Assembly (NCBI GenBank): GCA_002305315.1
Contig: DBQQ01000060.1
Span: 10,157-22,860 of the forward strand
Direction: 5' to 3'
DNA length: 12,704 nucleotides
Source: Clostridiales bacterium UBA1390
GTDB taxonomy: Bacteria > Bacillota > Clostridia > Lachnospirales > Bianqueaceae
Positions 7,650 to 12,704 of the stretch are shown in pieces. Below the pieces are notes generated by a model, which saw only the letters and a list, made by a program, of their open reading frames with translations, was not told where the DNA came from and ran no database searches. A program made the position numbers and the translations under genes. Position 1 is the stretch's first letter; every line of letters begins with the position of its first letter.

Positions 7650-9385
7650 GCGGTGACCTCCTTTCCGTCATAACGTTCCAGCTCTGCCTGTGTCTTCCAG
7701 AGTCTGGCGTACTGTCCGCCTGTCTGCAACAGCTCTTCATGTGTTCCCTGTTCTATCACCTGGCCGGCGTCCATCACATAGATCCGATCCGACGGTACCA
7801 CATTTGCCAGCCTGTGGGAAATGAGAATTACGTTTTTATGCTGTGCCAAGGTTCGCAATACTGCCATGATGTCATTCTCGCTTTCCGCATCAATATTGCT
7901 GGTGGCCTCATCGAAAATATAGATGGCACTATCATGCAGCAGGGCTCGTGCCAATGCCAGACGCTGACACTGCCCTCCGGAAAGATTGCTGCCCCTCTCC
8001 AGCAGCTTCATCTCCAATCCTCCGTTCTCTTGCACAAATCCCGCCAGATTCACCTGCCGGAGCGCCTGCCACATCTCATCTTCTGAGGCGCCCTTACGGC
8101 CCATCTCCAGATTTTCCCGTATGGTTCCCTTGAAAATATAGCTGCCAATACTCATGATCGTCATCTGTTTCATACGGCTATCCTCACGCAGGGCGGATAC
8201 TTCCCTGCCTCCAACACGAACGCTGCCCGTATACCCACGCTGCAGTCCCATGATCAATGAGGCCACCGTAGATTTTCCGCATCCGCTTTCTCCCACGATA
8301 GATGTCAGGCCGTGCTCCGGGAATTTCATATTCACATGATGGAGCACTTCCCGCTCTCCGTCATAGCTGTACGAAACGTCTTGCAGCACGATATCCTTCT
8401 CTTCTCCTATCGTCTCCGTTTTCTCCGGGTCTTCCGGCAAATCCAGCAGCGCAAAAATGCGATCGCTGGCAGCCATGCCATTCATCGCCACATGGAAAAA
8501 GGAACCCAACGCCCGCAGGGGCAAGAAGAAATCCGCTGCTAACAGAATGATCACAAAGGCTCCCCAGAAACCAATGTGCCCGGCCGCATACTGTGATACC
8601 GATACAATCACGCCGAGCGCCGCGCCCCCATAGGCGATCAGATCCATGATCGTGATGGAGTTTAACTGCATCGTCAACACTTTCATGGTCACTTTTCGAA
8701 AACGTTCCGCCTCTTCATTCATCTGCTTATGTTTTTCCCCATCCGTCTGATAAATTTTCAGGGTTGTCAGTCCCTGCAGGTTTTCCAGAAAATGGTCTCC
8801 CATACGTGTGTACTGTCCCCAATATTTAGCAAGCAGTTTCTTCGCAAATTTCTGAACAGCCACAATCGAAATCGGAATCAGCGGTACACAAATGAGAAGT
8901 ACGATGGCAGACGGGAAGTTGACAAAAGAGAGAACGATAAAGAGTGTCACGGGTGCCAGCATACTATAGAAAAACTGCGGTAAATACGATCCGAAATAGG
9001 TTTCCAGTTGTTCTACCCCTTCTACGGAGGCCTGTACCACCTCTGCTGTGGCTGCCTTTTCGGTATAATGACTGCCCAGACGCAGTAACTTCTGATAAAT
9101 CATCTGCCGCAGTTTCTGTTTCACGAATTTAGAAGCCAGAAAGCTTTCTCTCGCCGCTATCCGTGTACAGATAAAACGAACCAGAAGGCCGACCAGAAAA
9201 ACGACGCTTCCCAGGATCGCCCTGTTTCCACTCAGTTCCTGGTTCCACAGCCCTTCTAATATCCATCCTACCATAAATATGATCACAATATTGGCCACCA
9301 GAGAGATCCACTGTGCCGCCACATTCCCTGCGATATGACGCTTCGATTCCGGTACAGTCTCGATCAGCCTGCGATTTATCATCAT
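7646..9385 (-). CDS. CydD-like ABC exporter half-transporter (fused membrane and ATPase domains)
   Basis: This 579-aa subunit is the first gene of the operon. The membrane domain (about 20-310) has CydD-type hallmarks: RLGSHYTEKAATAEVVQASV, EGVEQLETYFGSYLPQ (122-137), VPLIPISIV, and HFLENLQGLTTLKIY (198-212). The ATPase has Walker A GESGCGKST at 365-373, signature LSGGQ at 468-472, Walker B IYIFDEA with Glu493, and switch His524. The Q-loop position reads MSIGSYIF (411-418), so the usual glutamine appears replaced by Ile413. The two ATP sites of the heterodimer may therefore be unequal. The start has two adjacent ATG codons (9385 and 9382); GGAGGGG lies 8-10 bases before the first, which I chose. 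It overlaps the CydC-like gene by 4 bases. Expression should be gated by the operator array at 9406-9474. Confidence 0.88.
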   Translation of the reverse strand: MMINRRLIETVPESKRHIAGNVAAQWISLVANIVIIFMVGWILEGLWNQELSGNRAILGSVVFLVGLLVRFICTRIAARESFLASKFVKQKLRQMIYQKLLRLGSHYTEKAATAEVVQASVEGVEQLETYFGSYLPQFFYSMLAPVTLFIVLSFVNFPSAIVLLICVPLIPISIVAVQKFAKKLLAKYWGQYTRMGDHFLENLQGLTTLKIYQTDGEKHKQMNEEAERFRKVTMKVLTMQLNSITIMDLIAYGGAALGVIVSVSQYAAGHIGFWGAFVIILLAADFFLPLRALGSFFHVAMNGMAASDRIFALLDLPEDPEKTETIGEEKDIVLQDVSYSYDGEREVLHHVNMKFPEHGLTSIVGESGCGKSTVASLIMGLQRGYTGSVRVGGREVSALREDSRMKQMTIMSIGSYIFKGTIRENLEMGRKGASEDEMWQALRQVNLAGFVQENGGLEMKLLERGSNLSGGQCQRLALARALLHDSAIYIFDEATSNIDAESENDIMAVLRTLAQHKNVILISHRLANVVPSDRIYVMDAGQVIEQGTHEELLQTGGQYARLWKTQAELERYDGKEVTA

Positions 9386-9405
9386 TTGCGTTGCCCCTCC
9401 AAAGA

Positions 9406-9419
9406 TTAGATAATGCTAA
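9406..9419. promoter_or_regulatory. operator copy 1 upstream of the exporter operon
   Basis: TTAG-ATAATG-CTAA has the same TTAG-N6-CTAA layout as the main palindrome at 9436-9457. It lies in the leader, about 20 bases before the CydD-like start codon and next to its ribosome site, and is followed by the same C(T) as the other copies. It is likely an auxiliary repressor site. Confidence 0.5.
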
Positions 9420-9435
9420 CTCCAATTCCAAAATG

Positions 9436-9457
9436 AAGGTTAGCACTTGCTAACCTT
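9436..9457. promoter_or_regulatory. main operator: 22-bp near-perfect palindrome
   Basis: Ten-base arms AAGGTTAGCA and TGCTAACCTT are exact inverted complements around the two bases CT. On the minus strand the predicted transcription start (about 9456) lies at its upstream edge, so a bound dimer would block initiation. The size and symmetry suit a MarR-, TetR- or similar dimeric repressor. The half-site AGGTTAG recalls DtxR boxes, but the arms are too far apart for that family. Confidence 0.8.
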
Positions 9458-9460
9458 TGG

Positions 9461-9474
9461 TTATTATATGCTAA
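9461..9474. promoter_or_regulatory. operator copy 3 overlapping the -10 box
   Basis: TTAT-TATATG-CTAA is an imperfect version of TTAG-N6-CTAA. Its flanks match the main site as well: GG before it and C after it. It starts exactly 21 bp (two helical turns) from the core of the main palindrome and covers the -10 hexamer at 9463-9468. This supports cooperative binding on one DNA face. Confidence 0.5.
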
Positions 9475-9491
9475 CTCTTCTTTTTTGTCAA
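9463..9491 (-). promoter_or_regulatory. consensus sigma-A promoter of the exporter operon
   Basis: On the minus strand a perfect TTGACA (9486-9491) and a perfect TATAAT (9463-9468) are separated by exactly 17 bases. An intrinsically very strong promoter fits an operon that is held off by a repressor and released by an inducer. The predicted start near 9456 gives a leader of about 70 bases. Confidence 0.93.
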
Positions 9492-9540
9492 TACTCCAAA
9501 ACAAATTTTTCTATCCTTCGCGCCAAGAATAAATATCCCC

Positions 9541-10476
9541 CTATACCATCCTGCGATACGCCGCTTCCATCATCAAAAAATGTGCTTGTCCCTCTACCGA
9601 AATTCCCGGCGCGACAAAATGGGGCGAACCGGCACATCCCGTCACCATGCCCCACATATCTACTCTCTTTCGCACCGCATATCGTATTTTTTCTCCTATC
9701 TCTGCATACTTCGAATCCAGGAAACCATCTCGTATTCCACAGAAAATCATATAAGCGATCATTTCACTACATTCAGATTCCAAGAAACTCGCAGAATCCA
9801 AGAGGTGATTGTGGAACAGGGCGTTAGCATCCAGAAACATCAATACCCTTTCCAAAAGCATCCGCCATATCGTCACAAATTCTTGCCGTATCTTGTTCTC
9901 TCGCGGAATTTCCTGTATCAGTCGATAGATTCCTGTCAGAAACCAACCATTCCCAATCCCCCATAGATACTTCCTGCTAAATAGGCCACGCTCCTCGTCC
10001 CATACATGAAAGAACAGACCTGTCTTGGTATCTCTCAGTGTATGCATCAGCCCCTTCATCTGCCCTATCCCCTCCTGACAATATCCCGAAAGGGCCAGAG
10101 AATATGGTAAAAATGCCGCCGAATCCGCCCATATCTCCTGAGTCCCCAACATATGATATAATACTCCATCTTCTCTCCTAGGCGATTCGTACAGCAAAAA
10201 CTGTATATTTCTCTCCACAGCTCGCTTCTCTGTCTCGTGATTCGCCTGTTGTGCCACATGCCATACAGCCGGAATACAAAAGCTGCTGTCCGTTACGGCT
10301 TTCGTATTTTCCACATTACAAAGCCGTCCATCTAATGATTGCCTCGTCACAATATCTCGTACCATGATCTCCAGATCCGATTCATCTCCACGCTCCAACA
10401 ATGCTTGCGCTGCAATACCTGCTTCCCAGCATTGCCTGGTCATTAACAACATCGCCCGTTTCTCCCGTTCTTCCAT
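9541..10476 (-). CDS. GH88/GH105-like unsaturated glycanyl hydrolase
   Basis: This 311-aa protein resembles the (alpha/alpha)6-barrel family that removes 4,5-unsaturated uronic acid from pectin or glycosaminoglycan fragments after lyase action. Seen are VTDSSFCIPAVWH (Asp63), EIWADSAAFLPYSLALSG with Asp118 in the place of a family catalytic aspartate, TGLFFHVWDEERG (152-164), WGIGNGWFLTGIYRLI (172-187), and ESECSEMIAYMIFCGI (233-248). Near the end is GTGYF-like GCAGSPHFVAPG. There is no signal peptide, so it is cytoplasmic. At 311 aa it is shorter than typical GH105 enzymes (about 370), and its match is weaker than the neighbours' matches to their families, so the exact substrate is not assigned. 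Ribosome site AAGGAG lies 7 bases upstream. It has its own promoter at 10505-10533 and no obvious terminator; transcription may run on toward the exporter operon. Confidence 0.7.
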   Translation of the reverse strand: MEEREKRAMLLMTRQCWEAGIAAQALLERGDESDLEIMVRDIVTRQSLDGRLCNVENTKAVTDSSFCIPAVWHVAQQANHETEKRAVERNIQFLLYESPRREDGVLYHMLGTQEIWADSAAFLPYSLALSGYCQEGIGQMKGLMHTLRDTKTGLFFHVWDEERGLFSRKYLWGIGNGWFLTGIYRLIQEIPRENKIRQEFVTIWRMLLERVLMFLDANALFHNHLLDSASFLESECSEMIAYMIFCGIRDGFLDSKYAEIGEKIRYAVRKRVDMWGMVTGCAGSPHFVAPGISVEGQAHFLMMEAAYRRMV

Positions 10477-10504
10477 ATATTCTCTCCTTTCTCCTCTTTT
10501 TTAT

Positions 10505-10533
10505 ATTATATTTCACCGGATAAAAAATGTAAA
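10505..10533 (-). promoter_or_regulatory. sigma-A promoter of the GH105-like gene
   Basis: On the minus strand TTTACA (10528-10533, one mismatch) and a perfect TATAAT (10505-10510) are 17 bases apart. The start would be near 10498, about 22 bases before the ATG. It sits just past the stop codon of the DUF4130 gene, and no terminator hairpin lies between them. Confidence 0.75.
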
Positions 10534-10544
10534 GTTCATTCCTC

Positions 10545-11279
10545 TTACAGACGCACGGGCTTTTCAGTCAGATTTTTCCAGATCTTAACCGGCATAAACT
10601 GCCGCTGTAACGCTCGGTTCTCCCGCTCCGCGATCGCAATGTGGTCAAAGTAGGCCTGCCATGCTTCCTCTGTCATAATTTCCTTGGCCGAGCGATACAT
10701 CCTGAGATCGCGGTCAAACGGCCTCTCCTCCCAATATCCTTTAGCATAGATTCCCGCCTTTTTCCGCTTCCGATCATGTAAAATAAATCGTTCTCGCCGC
10801 AGACGATCCACGAAATGCGGCATGATGAGGCATGTCAGATCCGCATCCGGCTCATACGCCGCATACAGTACCCCCTGGATATCCGAAAAACGCATCCATC
10901 CCAAAAAACGGTGTGCTTCCCTGGCCACCCGTTCACTGGCCTTCTGTACCGCCAGGATGTCAGGATGCGTCCGATATGCATCCATCCTGCGTCCCTGCTT
11001 CAAACATACCGCGATATATCGAAGCACCATCATCTCTTTCCCTGAAAGATCCGATAAAAAGGCCCGGAAGATCTTCTCGCAAATCTCCTGTCCTAAGCGG
11101 CCCTGAAGCCCCCAAAATACACGATGGGAGATATTATAATCCGTAGTCACTTCTTTCTCATAAAACAACTGCATCTGTTCGCCGCCCTGTATACGAATCC
11201 CATCCGCGCGTTCCTGATAATAATGCGCGTAGACACAGCACAGAAATCCGTCAAAACTGCCATCGTACAGATAAAACAT
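10545..11279 (-). CDS. TIGR03915/DUF4130 family partner of the radical SAM DNA repair protein
   Basis: This 244-aa protein belongs to the DUF4130 family, which is almost always encoded next to the radical SAM protein upstream of it and is presumed to work in DNA repair or modification. The family start is the YLYDGSFDGFL segment. Later conserved stretches are HRVFWGLQGRLG, VLRYIAVCLK, HRFLGWMRFSDIQGVLYAAYEPDADLTCLIMPHFVDRL, FILHDRKRKKAGIY and the C-terminal FMPVKIWKNLTE. No classical catalytic motif is recognisable. I chose the ATG at 11279 (MFYLYDG), with AAAGG 9 bases upstream. The in-frame ATG at 11285 is possible but sits almost on the ribosome site. The upstream gene ends at 11294, and its TAG stop is adjacent to the ribosome site, so the two are co-translated. 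A QMQLF pentapeptide near residue 35 fits the loose sliding-clamp pattern. Confidence 0.85.
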   Translation of the reverse strand: MFYLYDGSFDGFLCCVYAHYYQERADGIRIQGGEQMQLFYEKEVTTDYNISHRVFWGLQGRLGQEICEKIFRAFLSDLSGKEMMVLRYIAVCLKQGRRMDAYRTHPDILAVQKASERVAREAHRFLGWMRFSDIQGVLYAAYEPDADLTCLIMPHFVDRLRRERFILHDRKRKKAGIYAKGYWEERPFDRDLRMYRSAKEIMTEEAWQAYFDHIAIAERENRALQRQFMPVKIWKNLTEKPVRL

Positions 11280-11293
11280 GCCCATCCGCCTTT

Positions 11294-12529
11294 CTAAAAT
11301 AAGGATAATTGCTGATACTGCTGATCCTGACCGCGTAGTTTATTCTTGATATTCTCCGGATACATGCTCACATCCCCGCAGAAACGACCGCCGCACGTCA
11401 GAAAATAACGTGCCCGCTTCATCACAACGCCTGTCTTAGCCAAAGATTCATACGAAAGCGGCGCCAACCGCCTGTGCCGCACGATCCGCTTTGCTGAAGT
11501 CGGCCCAATTCCAGGTACTCGCAGGAGTTCATGCAGCGACGCGCGATTCACCTCTATCGGAAACAAGTCCATGTGCCGAAACGCCCAGTCGATTTTCGGA
11601 TCAAATTCCAAGTCAAAGAAGGGCTGGGAACGATCCAGAATCTCATCGGCCTCAAACTCGTAAAAGCGCATCAGCCAGTCCGCCTGATACAGTCTGTGTT
11701 CTCTTTGTCTGGGCGGAGGTACCGTCAGCGCTGGCAGCCTCGAATCCGCATTCATCGGAATATACGCAGAATAGTACACCCGCTTCATCCCAAAACTTCG
11801 ATACAATTTAGACGAAGCCTGCAGCAGCTGATAGTCCGTATCTGCAATCGCCCCTACGATCATCTGTGTGGATTGTCCCCCCGGTGCAAATGCCGGCGTA
11901 TGTCGAAAATGACGTGTATCCTCCAGATATCCACTGATTTCCCGGTGTACCTGCTGCATCGGCGCAAGCAGCAGGGCCGGTTTCTTCTGCGGCGCAAGGG
12001 CGGCCAGCCCCGCCTGACTGGGCAACTCCAGGTTGATACTGACTCGATCGGCCAGGAGCCCGGCCTGGCGTACCAGAATGGGATCTGCCCCCGGAATCAG
12101 TTTCGCATGAATATAGCCGGCAAATCCATATGTCTTCCGCAACAGGCGTAGCGTACGCACAATCTTTTCCATCGTCTCCTGTGGATCATTTTCAATCGCA
12201 GAACTCAGAAACAGACCTTCGATATAATTTCGGCGATAAAACTCCATCGTAAGCTCCGCCAGTTCTTCGGAGGTAAAAGAAGCCCTGGGGATATCATTGC
12301 TCCGGCGGTTTATACAATAGGCGCAGTCAAAAATACATCGATTCGTATGGAGTACCTTGAGAAGCGAGATGCATCGTCCATCCGAGGACCACGCGTGACA
12401 GATTCCTCCCAGCGATGCACTGCCAATCTTTCCTACACCATGCCGCTCCACTCCACTGGATGCACAAGACACATCATACTTCGCCGAATCTGCCAGGACC
12501 TCCAGCTTATGAACAATCTCCTCCCTCAT
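11294..12529 (-). CDS. putative DNA modification/repair radical SAM protein (TIGR03916 type)
   Basis: This 411-aa protein matches the radical SAM family linked to DUF4130 proteins and, in other genomes, to uracil-DNA glycosylase-like domains. Its reaction is not known. The cluster motif C65-x3-C69-x2-C72 (CIFDCAYC) binds the 4Fe-4S cluster that cleaves S-adenosylmethionine. The N-terminus KLEVLADSAKYDVSCASSG and the later FAPGGQSTQMIVGA are family hallmarks. A helix-hairpin-helix at about 326-353 (VNRASLHELLRVPGIGPTSAKRIV) should bind DNA without sequence specificity. Extra cysteines at C379 and C384 may hold a second metal site. The protein ends QLSLF, the canonical bacterial sliding-clamp-binding peptide. 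AGGAGG lies 8 bases before the ATG. It is first in a two-gene operon with the DUF4130 gene 14 bases downstream, behind a promoter flanked by LexA-like boxes. A DNA damage role is inferred from these features together. Confidence 0.9.
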   Translation of the reverse strand: MREEIVHKLEVLADSAKYDVSCASSGVERHGVGKIGSASLGGICHAWSSDGRCISLLKVLHTNRCIFDCAYCINRRSNDIPRASFTSEELAELTMEFYRRNYIEGLFLSSAIENDPQETMEKIVRTLRLLRKTYGFAGYIHAKLIPGADPILVRQAGLLADRVSINLELPSQAGLAALAPQKKPALLLAPMQQVHREISGYLEDTRHFRHTPAFAPGGQSTQMIVGAIADTDYQLLQASSKLYRSFGMKRVYYSAYIPMNADSRLPALTVPPPRQREHRLYQADWLMRFYEFEADEILDRSQPFFDLEFDPKIDWAFRHMDLFPIEVNRASLHELLRVPGIGPTSAKRIVRHRRLAPLSYESLAKTGVVMKRARYFLTCGGRFCGDVSMYPENIKNKLRGQDQQYQQLSLF

Positions 12530-12554
12530 ACTGCGAACCTCCTATTTATCTCAA

Positions 12555-12576
12555 AAAGCGAACTGATTTTCGCTTT
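12555..12576. promoter_or_regulatory. 22-bp palindrome containing a LexA-like box
   Basis: Arms AAAGCGAA (12555-12562) and TTCGCTTT (12569-12576) are exact inverted complements around CTGATT. The central 14 bases (12559-12572, CGAACTGATTTTCG) match 12 of 14 positions of the Gram-positive LexA consensus CGAACRNRYGTTYG. The site lies just downstream of the predicted start, where a repressor would block transcription of the repair operon. Confidence 0.65.
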
Positions 12577-12584
12577 GCATTCAT

Positions 12585-12613
12585 AGTATACCACACTCTT
12601 TCCAAAAATGCAA
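12585..12613 (-). promoter_or_regulatory. sigma-A promoter of the radical SAM/DUF4130 operon
   Basis: On the minus strand TTGCAT (12608-12613) and TATACT (12585-12590) are 17 bases apart. The -35 is weak and the -10 good. The start would be near 12578, about 48 bases before the ATG. It is bracketed by the two LexA-like sites. Confidence 0.6.
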
Positions 12614-12624
12614 ACATTTGTTTG
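12611..12624. promoter_or_regulatory. second LexA-like palindrome over the -35
   Basis: CAAACA-TT-TGTTTG is a perfect 14-bp palindrome that overlaps the -35 of the repair operon. It matches 12 of 14 positions of CGAACRNRYGTTYG; the differences are the second base and one purine. With the site at 12555-12576 it gives a repressor site on each side of the promoter. The remaining sequence to 12704 shows no gene that I can support. Confidence 0.5.
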
Positions 12625-12704
12625 TGTTTTTTAAGAGAATTTTCATCCCGGTTGCCTTATCCCCTTTCTTTCAGAAAACCAAAAAATGGGGGCGTTGCAA
12701 AATA

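Noticed and set aside
7646..9385. Naming the ABC pair cydD/cydC outright
   Set aside because: The motifs are CydDC-like, but there is no cydAB in view and the neighbours differ from classical cyd loci, so a firm symbol would overstate the function.
9436..9457. DtxR/IdeR iron box
   Set aside because: The half-site AGGTTAG is alike, but in DtxR boxes the arms meet around one base, while here six more bases separate them.
12625..12704. Partial gene or riboswitch at the right edge
   Set aside because: All frames are short or broken by stops, and no convincing structured leader is seen; 80 bases are too few to decide.

Overview
The window looks like the chromosome of an endospore-forming, Gram-positive anaerobe of the class Clostridia, probably Lachnospiraceae-like. 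The grounds are a full-length spoIVA, strong AGGAGG-type ribosome binding sites, sigma-A promoters, and several families common in gut Clostridia. This placement is inferred from gene content and was not computed. Ten protein genes fill nearly the whole window. No RNA gene, transposon, CRISPR array or phage gene is visible.

Layout, left to right. (1) 139-1620 minus is spoIVA, the spore-coat ATPase. (2) 1743-5227 is a divergent galactarate (mucate) catabolism locus. garD (minus) is the dehydratase; garR and a dihydrodipicolinate-synthase-family aldolase/lyase (plus) run the other way. Together they would take galactarate to 5-keto-4-deoxyglucarate, then to pyruvate plus tartronate semialdehyde, then to glycerate. 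The 170-bp divergent intergene holds a near-consensus promoter with palindromes on its -35 and its start site. Both arms end in clear rho-independent terminators. (3) 5271-9385 minus is a tightly overlapping four-gene operon. It encodes two half-ABC exporters of the CydD and CydC type, a cysteine-rich YgbA-family (nitrous-oxide-stimulated promoter) protein, and a YbaN/DUF454 membrane protein. It is driven by a perfect TTGACA-17-TATAAT promoter covered by three TTAG-N6-CTAA-type operator copies. (4) 9541-10476 minus is a short cytoplasmic GH88/GH105-like unsaturated-glycanyl hydrolase with its own promoter. (5) 10545-12529 minus is a two-gene DNA repair/modification module: a radical SAM protein with a helix-hairpin-helix and a C-terminal sliding-clamp peptide, followed by its usual DUF4130 (TIGR03915) partner. 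Its promoter is flanked by two LexA-like boxes.

The two most interesting systems are the SOS-type control plus clamp-binding tail of the radical SAM/DUF4130 pair, whose chemistry is unknown, and the repressor-gated CydDC-like/YgbA/YbaN operon, which looks like a heme/thiol or nitrosative-stress export unit in a presumed anaerobe. The galactarate locus is also notable because a DapA-family enzyme apparently stands in for the unrelated GarL aldolase.
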